The notes: generated by a model from the sequence alone, not told the origin. A stretch of DNA of 64,000 nucleotides from Clostridia bacterium (GCA_017428525.1 JAFRQQ010000022.1:1-64000), one strand, 5' to 3'. Shown: positions 16,479 to 25,169, counted from the stretch's first letter. A program made the numbers and translations.

Positions 16479-17354
16479 TCAGTCCATGATCGGCTCGAGC
16501 GTATAGATCCAGTCGATGCGGTCGCCGTCACGCACGGTGTAGCTGCTGCTGCCGACGTTCGGATAAACGCCGTTGACGCGGTAGAGCCAGCCGGATTTTG
16601 CGCCGCAGTCCTTTTCATAGATCTGATGGATGCCCTGCACGTAATAGGTGTTGTAGCCGGGCGTATAGGCCGCTTCCAACTGAATGCCGTCCTTCGCGCA
16701 GTAGGCGCAGCGGTCGACGCAGGTGTTTTCCGCGCAGGCGCGGCGCAGCACCGTGTAGGCGTCTTCCCCGGGGGTGAAGGTGACGGTCACCGGCACGAGA
16801 ATCTGTCCGCCGGTCGGCACGAAGGCCGCCTTGCCCGCCTTGAGCTTGCTGTTGTCGACCACGACGCTGCAGTTGATCGAAACCGTGCAGGTGTGCACCG
16901 CTGCGCGGGTCGTGCCCTCCTCCTCCGGCGCCGCAGTCGTTGCGGGGGCGGCGGTCGGGTCCGCCGGACGGGTCGTCGTCGTGCGGACCTTCGCCTTGGT
17001 GGTGAAGGGCGTGGTGGTGTAGACGCGGCGCGTGGTCGGCGCTGTCGTACTAGTCAGCACGGTCGTAAGCGTCAGCGTGGTAAGCGGCGCAGTCGTGTGC
17101 GGCGCGGTTGTGCGCGCCGTCGAAGCGGCGGCGGTTGTTGAGCCGGCCGTCGTTGGCTGCACAAGCGCGGTTGTCGTCGCCGTTTGCAGGGCGGACGCGG
17201 CAGTCACGCGGTCAGTCGTTGCGGCGATTGCCGGCAGGGTGCCGGATGAGAAAGCGGCAGCCGTTGTCGTTGTCGGCTCGATCTGCTTCGATGCGCCGCA
17301 GGCCGTGCAGAGCAGCAGGCAGACGAGCACGAGCAGGGGAAGCATTCGTTTCAT
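16479..17354 (-). CDS. Thr-rich lipoprotein with DUF4430 domain
   Basis: The protein has 291 residues. The start at 17354 gives a lipoprotein signal peptide with lipobox LLCTAC (Cys19). A long Thr/Ala-rich stalk (about 25-150) leads to a C-terminal DUF4430 domain (about 165-291; GEDAYTVLRRAC, YVQGIHQIYEKDCGAKSGWL, YRVNGVYPN, VRDGDRIDWIY). DUF4430 is related to the beta domain of intrinsic factor/transcobalamin, so cobamide binding at the cell surface is inferred, supported by the cobalamin riboswitch of this operon. It overlaps the EcfT gene by four bases. Confidence 0.88.
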   Translation of the reverse strand: MKRMLPLLVLVCLLLCTACGASKQIEPTTTTAAAFSSGTLPAIAATTDRVTAASALQTATTTALVQPTTAGSTTAAASTARTTAPHTTAPLTTLTLTTVLTSTTAPTTRRVYTTTPFTTKAKVRTTTTRPADPTAAPATTAAPEEEGTTRAAVHTCTVSINCSVVVDNSKLKAGKAAFVPTGGQILVPVTVTFTPGEDAYTVLRRACAENTCVDRCAYCAKDGIQLEAAYTPGYNTYYVQGIHQIYEKDCGAKSGWLYRVNGVYPNVGSSSYTVRDGDRIDWIYTLEPIMD

Positions 17355-18223
17355 ACAGCACCTCCGGATTGCCAGCGCAGCAGTGCGGTCAGGCCGCAAA
17401 GCTGCGGGAGGAAGCAGAGCAGCGCATAGGCGGTCAACGCGAGCAGGCCGGCCGGTGTGAGCGGCGCGATCGCGATCACGGGATTGTAGCCGGCGTCGGC
17501 AACGCCGCACAGCCGCGCGCAGAGCACGGCGGCAAAGCCGAGCAGAATTGCACCCAGCAGCAGAGCGTCCGGCGTGCGGAAGCGAAAACGCGCATAGCTG
17601 CGCCGCCCGCGCAGGCCGAAGCCGCGCGCCCGCATGACGTCTGCGGTATCCACGGCGTGCTCGAGCGTGTAGCTGACCGTGCCGGAGAGCGCGGCTGCCG
17701 CGACCCGCAGACGGGACGGCTTTTGTTGAGCGCCGAGCGCCCGGTTGGCCTCCGACGCCGCGCGCAGGCGCTGCTGCAGCAGCGGCAGAAACCGCAGGAT
17801 CAGAAGCAGCAGCAGGGAGAGATAGGGGAAGCCTTTGCCCAGCACGCAGAAAAAGCGGTCCTCGGTGACCACCAGCGAAAAGCAGCGAAACCACAGCAGC
17901 ATCGTGATCACAACCACGCCCATCACGGCGCCGAATACGATCGCCTCGAGCGTGATGCGGTTGCCGCCGGGCAGGGTGTAAAGCGGCGTGACGCCGTAGT
18001 GGGCAAAGCCGGTGTTGAGCAGCATCACCGCCGCCTGCAGCGGCAGCAGGGCGGCAATGCGGCCGACACCGCGCCGGCCCTCGAGCAGCAGGCAGTAAGA
18101 GAGCGCCGCCGTCAGGGAGACGGCCAGAAAGGCCGGGTGCAGAAACAGCAGACCCAGCACGGCGACGGCCAGAAAATAGACAAGGTTGACTGCCGGATGG
18201 CAGCGCAGAAACGCAGTTTTCAT
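17351..18223 (-). CDS. ECF transporter T component (EcfT/CbiQ family)
   Basis: The protein has 290 residues and about six membrane helices. The coupling-helix signature ADVMRARGFGLRGR (about 193-206) is the Ala-Arg-Gly motif by which T subunits contact the ATPases. It provides the scaffold of an energy-coupling-factor vitamin transporter. The S and ATPase subunits are not in this operon, so it must pair with subunits encoded elsewhere, or the operon has lost them. Context (cobalamin riboswitch, DUF4430 proteins) suggests corrinoid uptake. Confidence 0.88.
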   Translation of the reverse strand: MKTAFLRCHPAVNLVYFLAVAVLGLLFLHPAFLAVSLTAALSYCLLLEGRRGVGRIAALLPLQAAVMLLNTGFAHYGVTPLYTLPGGNRITLEAIVFGAVMGVVVITMLLWFRCFSLVVTEDRFFCVLGKGFPYLSLLLLLILRFLPLLQQRLRAASEANRALGAQQKPSRLRVAAAALSGTVSYTLEHAVDTADVMRARGFGLRGRRSYARFRFRTPDALLLGAILLGFAAVLCARLCGVADAGYNPVIAIAPLTPAGLLALTAYALLCFLPQLCGLTALLRWQSGGAV

Positions 18224-18227
18224 AATG

Positions 18228-19550
18228 TCAACGTGAAATCAGACCGCTGAAGAAGTGGCGGATGGCGGCCAGGACGCCGCGGAACCACGCGACGATCCGC
18301 TGCCACAGCGTCGGTGCGGACGGTTCGGGCTCCGGTTCGGGGTCCTCATCTCCGGCGGCGACGGCAAACACATAGCCGCTGTCGTTCTTGTAGAATAACG
18401 TGCCGTCCTCGCCCATCGCAATCGTGCTCAGGCAGTAGTTGCGCGCGCCCTCGGGGGGCGTGAACAGCGTGACGCAGGCCGCGGACGCGGCGTCGGCGCG
18501 GTCCGTGAACAGAGCAATGCCGCCCGGCGGCGTGTTGCAGGTCAGATAGACTGCGGTCGCATCCTCGCCGGGGACCGCCAGCGCCGCGCAGGCCGGATAG
18601 CCCGGCGTTGCCACGGTGCAGCGCAGCTGCAATGTCTGCGCGTCGATCACGGCGGCGACGCCCTGATAGCCGGCGGTCTGCACGCCGAGATACAGCGTGC
18701 CGTTCGCAAGCACGGGCGTTGCCGTGGAGGCCCCGCCGAGCTTGAGCGTCTTGGCTTGCGTGAAGGTGCCGCTGCGGGTCAGCTCGACTTTATAGAGCAG
18801 CCCCGCTTTGGTCGGGAAATACAGCGTATGCGCTTCGAGCGCGGGCTTGCAGCGCAGGTTGCCCGCGATTTCCATGCTGTCGATCAGCGCGCCGGTTCCG
18901 GCGTCGCGGCACTCAAACCGCCCCGGGGCAGTTTCGTCGGCATTGCCGTTGTCGCCGCCGAAATACACGCGGCCGTTTTCTACGACGGCGCCGCTGCCGT
19001 AATAGCCGCCCGTGCGGGTGACCGACCAGAGCAGGGTGCCGTCTGCGGCGTCGGCGCAGATGAAATCGGCGTCTTCGGCAATGTCGTTCCAGAAGCCGGT
19101 ATAAATGCGGCCGTCAGCGTAGGTGATCTCCGTCACGGGCTGACCGCCGTGCGCGGCCGAAACCGTCCAGAGCGGCGCGAGGGTCGCTGCGTCAAACGCC
19201 TGCACGGTGCCGTCCTCCAGCGGGCAGAACACCTTGCCGTCCGCGAGACAGACGGGCTTTGTGGCGTAGCCGTTGTCCGCGACGGTGGCCGCCGTTTGCA
19301 GGATCTCGCCTGTGGCAGCGTCGATCTTATAGAGGGACTTGCGGCTGGTGATGTAGATACATCCGTCCGCATAGGCCGGCACGCTCGGCGCATCCGCATA
19401 GGATTTGCCCAGCTGCAGCGACCAGCGCAGCACCGTGTGCGCCGGGTCGGTCGGCAGGAGCGCGGGCGGTTCAGCCGCGCCGGCGACTGCGCTGCCCGCC
19501 GAAAGCAGACAGCACAGCGCGAGCAGCAGCGCAAGCAGCTTTTTTTTCAT
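18228..19550 (-). CDS. Secreted PQQ-like beta-propeller protein
   Basis: The protein has 440 residues: signal peptide (about 1-25, ending AGA), then repeated beta-propeller blades with the PQQ-repeat pattern (GCIYITSRKSLYKIDAATGE, VQAFDAATLAPLW, ADAADGTLLW, FECRDAGTGALI, AVIDAQTLQL). A Pro/Glu linker (about 395-408) leads to an amphipathic C-terminal tail (TLWQRIVAWFRGVLAAIRHF). No PQQ-enzyme catalytic residues are evident, so a binding or scaffold role is likely. It sits two bases after the first DUF4430 gene and four before ecfT. Confidence 0.85.
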   Translation of the reverse strand: MKKKLLALLLALCCLLSAGSAVAGAAEPPALLPTDPAHTVLRWSLQLGKSYADAPSVPAYADGCIYITSRKSLYKIDAATGEILQTAATVADNGYATKPVCLADGKVFCPLEDGTVQAFDAATLAPLWTVSAAHGGQPVTEITYADGRIYTGFWNDIAEDADFICADAADGTLLWSVTRTGGYYGSGAVVENGRVYFGGDNGNADETAPGRFECRDAGTGALIDSMEIAGNLRCKPALEAHTLYFPTKAGLLYKVELTRSGTFTQAKTLKLGGASTATPVLANGTLYLGVQTAGYQGVAAVIDAQTLQLRCTVATPGYPACAALAVPGEDATAVYLTCNTPPGGIALFTDRADAASAACVTLFTPPEGARNYCLSTIAMGEDGTLFYKNDSGYVFAVAAGDEDPEPEPEPSAPTLWQRIVAWFRGVLAAIRHFFSGLISR

Positions 19551-19552
19551 AA

Positions 19553-20521
19553 TTATTTAAAGAATCCCGCGATCGTGTCGAAAAGCGAGCGGAAGAAATC
19601 GATCGCCTTCTGCACGGCGTCCTTGACCGCGTTGATCACGCGCTGGAAGAGGGAGGGCTGCTCGTCGACGGGCGGTTCGTCCGTGCCCGCCTGCACGCAC
19701 ACGGCGTTCAGGATCACAGGCACGCCGGATTCGCCGGCTTCCTCGCCGCGCACGCCGACCCAGTAGGTGCCGGCTTCCTCGAAGCTGATTGTCAGCGCGC
19801 CGGTTTCATCCAGCGTGCCCAGCGGCGTCACGGTCTTCAGATCGTCCGAGAACACCACGACCTCGGCGTCTTCAAGCGGCTCGATCATTTCCGCGATCGT
19901 GTCTTGCGGCGAGCAGCCGTACCAGCCGATGGAGTAGCCCGTGGCGCTCAGGGCGAAGTCCTCGCCGGGTTCGACCTGCGCGGGCGCCGCAATGGTCGGA
20001 TAGAAGTCGAGTCCCATACTGTCCTGATAGAAGAATACGTTCAGCATGTCGCCGTCCTCCAGCACCGCCTGATGGCAGGAGAAGCCGGTATAGTAGCCCC
20101 ATGCGCTGAGTTCATCGTCATGCACCTGCACGTCATTGACCGTGAAGCCGACGTTGCCGGTCACAACGCCGTCGATCGTGGTGATGTAGCCGGTATCGGC
20201 AGCCACCACGAGGTAGTTTCCGGCGGTTTCCGCGGTAAACGCGTCGCCGTAAAGCGCTTCATGCAGTGCGACGAGCGCATCGAGCACCGTGACGCCGCTG
20301 ACGGGCGCGCCGGTCGGATCGGTTTCGGCCACCGTGTAGCCGTAGGCTTCCGCGGTGCCGTCGGCAACCGTGAATTCGGGAATCAGGCAGATCTTGTCGC
20401 CGTGGCTGAAAAGCAGCGTGACGGTGACGTCATCCTCCGCGGCAAAGGCGAAGGGCGCGGCGCAAAGCAGAAGGGTCAGCGCAAGCAGCGCGGCAAGCGC
20501 TTTTTTTATGGTGGTTTTCAT
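19553..20521 (-). CDS. Secreted DUF4430 protein, first gene of the B12 operon
   Basis: The protein has 322 residues. The ATG at 20521 has an AAAGGA site eight bases upstream and gives a clean signal peptide ending AFAAE. The DUF4430-type domain (about 45-165; VTVLDALVALHEALYG, GYITTIDGVV, NDVQVHDDELSAWGYYTG, LEDGDMLNVFFYQ) precedes an Ig-like region (about 170-280). It ends in a tail of hydrophobic and basic residues (SLFQRVINAVKDAVQKAIDF) that could lie on the membrane. The riboswitch directly upstream supports a corrinoid role. Confidence 0.85.
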   Translation of the reverse strand: MKTTIKKALAALLALTLLLCAAPFAFAAEDDVTVTLLFSHGDKICLIPEFTVADGTAEAYGYTVAETDPTGAPVSGVTVLDALVALHEALYGDAFTAETAGNYLVVAADTGYITTIDGVVTGNVGFTVNDVQVHDDELSAWGYYTGFSCHQAVLEDGDMLNVFFYQDSMGLDFYPTIAAPAQVEPGEDFALSATGYSIGWYGCSPQDTIAEMIEPLEDAEVVVFSDDLKTVTPLGTLDETGALTISFEEAGTYWVGVRGEEAGESGVPVILNAVCVQAGTDEPPVDEQPSLFQRVINAVKDAVQKAIDFFRSLFDTIAGFFK

Positions 20522-20541
20522 GTGGGTCATCCTTTCCGAAA

Positions 20542-20576
20542 CAAAAAAATAACGTGCCTTCCGGAAGGACGGCACG
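20542..20576 (-). terminator. Riboswitch-linked intrinsic terminator
   Basis: Minus-strand hairpin CGTGCC...GGCACG (20576-20553) followed by TTATTTTTTTG (20551-20541). It lies between the cobalamin aptamer and the first DUF4430 gene, so B12 binding probably controls transcription through it. Confidence 0.75.
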
Positions 20577-20589
20577 CACAAACAGGGCC

Positions 20590-20740
20590 CCGCAGAATTG
20601 TGATCTGCGAAACCGTGAAACTGTGACGCGCCCTCCCGTTGCCCGAAGGCGGTGGATTCACTGCATCCGGTCAGGCATTCCGGCTATGACGGCAATGGCG
20701 GTTGCGGCGGAATTGCACCGCGCTTTCCCTGAAAAGATGC
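20590..20740 (-). ncRNA. Cobalamin riboswitch
   Basis: On the minus strand the leader has hallmark cobalamin-aptamer pieces in the right order: GGGAA then GCGGTGCAATTCCGC and CGCAACCGCC, then the B12-box-like core GTCATAGCCGGAATGCC (20690-20674), followed by a downstream arm that could make the kissing loop. A terminator hairpin lies after it. Edges are approximate. A covariance-model search would settle class and boundaries. Confidence 0.85.
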
Positions 20741-20746
20741 AAATCA

Positions 20747-20775
20747 ATGATAGCACAAACTGTCGCAGATGTCAA
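20747..20775 (-). promoter_or_regulatory. Promoter of the riboswitch-controlled operon
   Basis: Minus-strand TTGACA (20775-20770), a 17-base spacer and TATCAT (20752-20747); the predicted start of transcription falls at the 5' end of the riboswitch. Confidence 0.75.
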
Positions 20776-20823
20776 CAGGGACCGCCCTGCCGGACGGCCC
20801 CTGTGCTTTGTCTGTTTTTTTGT

Positions 20824-21192
20824 TTACCCGAGCTCTGCCATGTGCTTTTTGATCGCCTCGAAGGTTTCGTCGCTCAGATCATGCTCGATCTTGCACGCGT
20901 CCCGCGCGGCGACGTCGGCGTCTACGCCCAGATGCACGAGCGCGGCGGAGAGCACCGTGTGGCGTTCATAGATTTTCTCCGCGATTTCGCGGCCGGCGTC
21001 GGTCAGGGTGATATGGCCGTCGTCGCCCATGACGACAAAGCCCCCCGCGCGCAGCAGGCCCATGGCGCGGCTCACGCTCGGCTTGGAGAAATTCATATAG
21101 TCGCAGATATCGATCGAACGCACGAATTCACGCGTGCGGGAGAGGATCAGAATGGTTTCCAGATACATTTCACCGGATTCTTGCAGCTTCAC
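20824..21192 (-). CDS. DtxR/MntR-family metal-dependent regulator
   Basis: The protein has 122 residues from GTG 21192, with AAAGGAG eight bases upstream. A winged helix-turn-helix (about 22-62; VRSIDICDYMNFSKPSVSRA) precedes a metal-binding dimerisation domain with ligand candidates Glu8/Glu12, the His of YERHTVL and the Glu/His of CKIEHDLSDE. There is no SH3-like C-terminal domain, as in MntR. Regulators of this type control Mn or Fe uptake; the TTAG boxes in the Feo promoter at 49129-49208 are possible targets. It is monocistronic. Confidence 0.92.
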   Translation of the reverse strand: MKLQESGEMYLETILILSRTREFVRSIDICDYMNFSKPSVSRAMGLLRAGGFVVMGDDGHITLTDAGREIAEKIYERHTVLSAALVHLGVDADVAARDACKIEHDLSDETFEAIKKHMAELG

Positions 21193-21207
21193 GGGACGGA
21201 CTCCTTT

Positions 21208-21260
21208 CGGTTATTGGAAGTATTATAGCATAATCGGCGCGGTTTCGCAAGTGCCCAAAA
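21208..21260 (-). promoter_or_regulatory. Promoter of the DtxR-family gene
   Basis: Minus-strand TTGCGA, a 17-base spacer and a perfect TATAAT (about 21230-21225), some 33 bases before the GTG start. Confidence 0.6.
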
Positions 21261-21334
21261 CGAAAAATGCCGCGGCGCGGGCGGAAGAAATCAGGAAAAG
21301 TCACGAAACTGCCGCGAAAAAACGCGCAGAATTG

Positions 21335-21363
21335 TTGAATTCATATGAATTTCATGTTATAAT
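21335..21363 (+). promoter_or_regulatory. Promoter of the tandem hydrolase operon with palindromic spacer
   Basis: TTGAAT (21335-21340), a 17-base spacer and TATAAT (21358-21363). The perfect 14-bp palindrome AATTCATATGAATT (21338-21351) overlaps the -35 and spacer, a typical place for a repressor site. Confidence 0.7.
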
Positions 21364-21419
21364 TCTATTAACTGTTGTTGCCTGTACGGAAAACAGGCGG
21401 AGAAGGAGTGTGCGTTTTT

Positions 21420-23258
21420 ATGAAACGACTTCAGCGATGGATCAGCCTTTTGCTTTGCCCTGCGATGCTGATAACGGGTGCAGCCGTCTCGGCGTCTGCG
21501 CAGAGCAGCGGATGCGACTGCGGCCACGATCCCGTGATCGTGCTGCCCGGCATCAATCATTCTCCCACCTATCTCTATGACGAAAACAACGAGCCCGTGC
21601 TGGACAAGGACGGCAATCATGTCGGCGGCACGCTTTTGATCCTCGAAACGGATCAGCTGCTGAAAAAATGCCTGCCGAAGCTGATCATCCGCCTGCTTGC
21701 CACGATCGCGGTGCAGTATCCCGTCGGGCTCGAGTCCGCCGCCTATGAAGCGGCCTGCAGCGCCTTCCGCCTGCAGCACTGCGACGAGGACGGCGTGCAT
21801 GTCGAGAATCTGCAGACCAAGCGCTGGAACCATCCGCTCGCCGATATGACGCAGGATGAGCTGGAGTGGGTCTATCACATGGTGCCCATGAAGCCGCTCG
21901 TGGATGAAATCGGCGAGGATCACACCTATTTCTTCACCTTCAATCTGGTGGGCAATCCCATGGATTCCGCCGCGGATCTGGACGCCTATATCGATATGGT
22001 CCGCGAGCAGACCGGTCACGACAAGGTCGTGCTTTTGCCGGTCAGTCTGGGCGGCACGATCCTGACGGCGTATCTGGACGCCTACGGTCACGACAAGATC
22101 TCGCAGATCTGCAACGCCGTGGCCTGCCTGGACGGCACGGACATCATCGCCGACATGATGGAGCGCAAGTGGAATCTTTCGGATGAATACTTCTATCATG
22201 AATTCGTCGCGAATATTTTCCTGGATGAAAAGGGCGACGCGAGCCTGGGCTATCTGATCAACAGCCTGCTGCACATCCTGCCGCGCAAGGGCGTGGACGC
22301 GATCCTGACCGGCGCCTGGAGCGGCGTGCTGGATACGCTTGTGCTCAACTGCCCGCAGTTCTGGGCGATGCTGCCCTCCGCGCGCTATGAGGCGCTGGCC
22401 GCGCGCTATCTGGACGATCAGCCGGTGCTCAAAGCCAAGACCGACCGCTTCCAGCAGGCACGTTTGAACCTGAAGCAGAATATTCTCGACGCCGCGGCGG
22501 ACGGCGTGACCGTCAACTTCATCGCCGGCTCGAATCTCGATTTCGGCGCGCAGATGTATTCCTATTTCGGCATCGTGGAGTCCGCGAAGAAGGTCAATTC
22601 CGACGGCATCATCAATCTGGCCTCCACCACGCTCGGCGCGACGGGCGCCGTCGGCGGCTCGATGCTGCCGCCGGGCTATTCCCAGCGCTACACGAATCCC
22701 GATCATCCCGATTACAGCTACATTTCCCCCGACTGGAAGGTGGACGCCTCTACGGCGATCCTGCCGGACAACACCTGGATCTTCCTCGACCAGCACCATG
22801 AGGTCGGCAACAATGATTATGTGCTCAATCTCGCCAAGGCGCTGATTCTCGGCGAGGTGGACGACGTGCACAGCGACCCGGTCAACCATCCGCAGTTCAA
22901 TTACAGCTGCAACACCAAGGCGCTGCGCCGCTGGCGCGTGCCGGACGCCGAGGCTCTTCTCGCGGAGCAGGGCGATACCATGCCCGCCGAGGACCGCGCG
23001 GCGCTCGAGGCCGCGATTGCCGAGGGCAAGGCTCTGCTCGAAGGCTCCGTGGCCGATCAGGCGGCGGTGGACGCCGCGGAAGAGAAGCTGGAGACCCTGC
23101 TGATCAAATACGGCAAGATGGAGCCGGAGAAAGAACGCTCCAAGGCGAGCCTTGCAACGGAATCCGCGCTGGGCAGCTTCAGCATGTTCCTTGTGAAAAC
23201 GCTCGGCGGCGGCAGTCTGGTCGACCGGATCAAACAGCTGCTGGGCTTCGGCAAATAA
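21420..23258 (+). CDS. Secreted LCAT/lipase-like alpha/beta hydrolase A
   Basis: The protein has 612 residues from ATG 21420. A signal peptide (about 1-28) is followed by an alpha/beta-hydrolase domain with an oxyanion-type VIVLPGINHS (39-48), the nucleophile elbow LLPVSLGGT (Ser209; G-x-S-x-G with Pro instead of the first Gly), and a candidate catalytic His in DQHHEVGNND (near 459). The C-terminal ~110 residues form a helical FIVAR-like region, then a Lys-rich tail. The general look recalls LCAT/PGAP1-type acyl hydrolases. The substrate is unknown. It is paralogous to the next gene, 24 bases downstream. Confidence 0.75.
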   Translation: MKRLQRWISLLLCPAMLITGAAVSASAQSSGCDCGHDPVIVLPGINHSPTYLYDENNEPVLDKDGNHVGGTLLILETDQLLKKCLPKLIIRLLATIAVQYPVGLESAAYEAACSAFRLQHCDEDGVHVENLQTKRWNHPLADMTQDELEWVYHMVPMKPLVDEIGEDHTYFFTFNLVGNPMDSAADLDAYIDMVREQTGHDKVVLLPVSLGGTILTAYLDAYGHDKISQICNAVACLDGTDIIADMMERKWNLSDEYFYHEFVANIFLDEKGDASLGYLINSLLHILPRKGVDAILTGAWSGVLDTLVLNCPQFWAMLPSARYEALAARYLDDQPVLKAKTDRFQQARLNLKQNILDAAADGVTVNFIAGSNLDFGAQMYSYFGIVESAKKVNSDGIINLASTTLGATGAVGGSMLPPGYSQRYTNPDHPDYSYISPDWKVDASTAILPDNTWIFLDQHHEVGNNDYVLNLAKALILGEVDDVHSDPVNHPQFNYSCNTKALRRWRVPDAEALLAEQGDTMPAEDRAALEAAIAEGKALLEGSVADQAAVDAAEEKLETLLIKYGKMEPEKERSKASLATESALGSFSMFLVKTLGGGSLVDRIKQLLGFGK

Positions 23259-23282
23259 TTCGGAAGGGAAGGAAAACGGAAA

Positions 23283-25103
23283 ATGAAAAAACGGATTATC
23301 TCGCTGCTTCTGGCGTTCGCGCTGCTCTGCTCGGTCTGCGCGATCGGCGCTTCAGCGGCAACGCAAGTCAAAACCGCCTGCGGCGGCAACTGCGAGCATG
23401 TGCCGTCCATCGTGATCCCCGGCATCGGCCAGTCCCGCGTGATGCTGCTCAATGACGACGGCACCTACAAGCTCGATAAGGACGGCCACGACATCAACTG
23501 CTTCCCCGGCTATTTTGACGTGAGTGCCATCGTCAAGCGCGTGCTTGTGCCGGCGCTGCTCTCGATCGTCACGCAGCAGGATATCGGCTTCTCGAAGGCC
23601 GTGGCGGATGCGGTGGAAAACGCGTTCTACATGAATAAGAGCGACAACAACGGCAAATGCACCGGGCCCGTCAAGCTGGAGAATTATCCCTATTCCCTCG
23701 CGGAATGCACGCAGGAAGAAAAGGATTATATCTACGGCTGCATCCCGCTGCAGAGCTATGCGCAGATCGCGGGCGAGGACCATCTCTATTATTTCGCCTA
23801 CAACTCCTTCGGCAACAACGCCGACATCGTGGAGGAGCTCTATCAGTTCATTCAGCAGGTCAAGGCCGAAACCGGCCATGACAAGGTCAATATCGTGCCC
23901 ATCAGCATGGGCGGCACGCTGGCCAACGGCCTGCTGGAATATCACCCCGAGGTCATCAACGATCTGCACCGCGTGGTCTATGTGGTGCCCGCGCTCGACG
24001 GCTCGAGCATCGTCGGCGACGTTTACAACAAGCGCCTGACCTTCCTCGATCCCGATTATCTCTATCACGGCTTCCTGGAGGGTCTGATGGATCCCGGTAC
24101 GGCCGCGATGATCGAAACGCTCGTGCGCATCCTGCCCGACCGGCTGCTGCTCAAGGCGCTGGACGTGACGGTGGACCGCCTGCTGACCGAGGTCTTTGCC
24201 AACTGCACGATGCTCTGGGCGCTGTGCCCCTCCGCCGATTATGAATCCGCGGCCGCCGCGCTGCTCTCCGCGCCGGAAAAAGCCGTCATCAAGGCGCAGA
24301 CCGATCGCTATTATCAGGCGCAGCTGCATTCCCACGCGAATATCCGGAAGATGCTCGACGCCGGCATCGAAGTGTTTGACGTCGTGGATTACGATTTCCC
24401 GCTTTATAACGTCGGCGCGTCGTGGAACCGGGAGAACGCGGACGGCGTGATCGATCTGAATTCCACCGCCATGGGCGTTTACAGCGCGAACTGCGGCGAG
24501 ACGCTGCCGGAGGGCTACGCGCAGCAGAATACGCACTGCGCGAACCCCGACCATAACCACATCTCGCCGGACAACGTCGTGGACGCCTCCACGGGGCTGC
24601 TGCCGGATACGACCTTCTACTTCGACGGGCAGGGCCATGAATCGACCGGGCGCAATGACGTCATCATGAAGCTCGCGACCGCGCTGCTGGCCGATGACCG
24701 CATCACCGACGTCTATTCCGATCCGAACTTCCCGCAGTTCAACGCCGCGCGCGATTCGAAGGGCCTGATCAACGGCACGCTGCCGGCGGCGAAGGCGGTC
24801 GATCAGAGCAAGCTCAGCGCCGAGGATGCGGCCGAGCTGCAGGCGGCGATCGACGAGGCCGAGGCCGTGATCGCATCGACCGTCGTGGAGCCGGGCAAGA
24901 TGGAAGCTGCAGCCGCGCGGCTCGACGCGATCCTGGTGAAGATCGGCGTGCGGGAAGCGCGCAGCGAAAAGAAGGAGAGCACCTTCTTTATCGGCATTTC
25001 GGACGCGCTTTACAAAGGCTTCGGCACCGCGGGCTTCTCGCAGATGCCCTTCGTCGGCGTGCAGCGGCTGTTTGCTGCCGTGCTTGCCCTGATTCGCAGA
25101 TAA
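23283..25103 (+). CDS. Secreted LCAT/lipase-like alpha/beta hydrolase B
   Basis: The protein has 606 residues and is a paralogue of the preceding gene along its whole length. Signal peptide about 1-26; oxyanion-type IVIPGIGQS (43-51); nucleophile elbow IVPISMGGT (Ser208); candidate His in DGQGHESTGRND; a helical FIVAR-like region near 500-555; hydrophobic C-terminal tail (FVGVQRLFAAVLALIRR). AAGGGAAGG lies before the ATG. Tandem duplication with both active sites kept suggests two related substrates. LCAT/PGAP1-like assignment is by motif pattern only. Confidence 0.75.
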   Translation: MKKRIISLLLAFALLCSVCAIGASAATQVKTACGGNCEHVPSIVIPGIGQSRVMLLNDDGTYKLDKDGHDINCFPGYFDVSAIVKRVLVPALLSIVTQQDIGFSKAVADAVENAFYMNKSDNNGKCTGPVKLENYPYSLAECTQEEKDYIYGCIPLQSYAQIAGEDHLYYFAYNSFGNNADIVEELYQFIQQVKAETGHDKVNIVPISMGGTLANGLLEYHPEVINDLHRVVYVVPALDGSSIVGDVYNKRLTFLDPDYLYHGFLEGLMDPGTAAMIETLVRILPDRLLLKALDVTVDRLLTEVFANCTMLWALCPSADYESAAAALLSAPEKAVIKAQTDRYYQAQLHSHANIRKMLDAGIEVFDVVDYDFPLYNVGASWNRENADGVIDLNSTAMGVYSANCGETLPEGYAQQNTHCANPDHNHISPDNVVDASTGLLPDTTFYFDGQGHESTGRNDVIMKLATALLADDRITDVYSDPNFPQFNAARDSKGLINGTLPAAKAVDQSKLSAEDAAELQAAIDEAEAVIASTVVEPGKMEAAAARLDAILVKIGVREARSEKKESTFFIGISDALYKGFGTAGFSQMPFVGVQRLFAAVLALIRR

Positions 25104-25118
25104 AACAGGTTTAACGAT

Positions 25119-25143
25119 CATGCCCCGACATTGTCGGGGCATG
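25119..25143 (+). terminator. Perfect 11-bp stem-loop after hydrolase B
   Basis: CATGCCCCGAC (25119-25129), loop ATT, GTCGGGGCATG. No T-tract follows, so it may be a processing or attenuator hairpin between hydrolase B and the small downstream gene. Confidence 0.5.
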
Positions 25144-25169
25144 AGACTATAATTGAAAGGAGGTTTAAT

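Noticed and set aside
25125..25153. Promoter with TATAAT at 25148-25153 for the 70-aa gene
   Set aside because: The hexamer is so close to the start codon that the ribosome binding site would lie at or before the transcription start; no fitting -35 was found.
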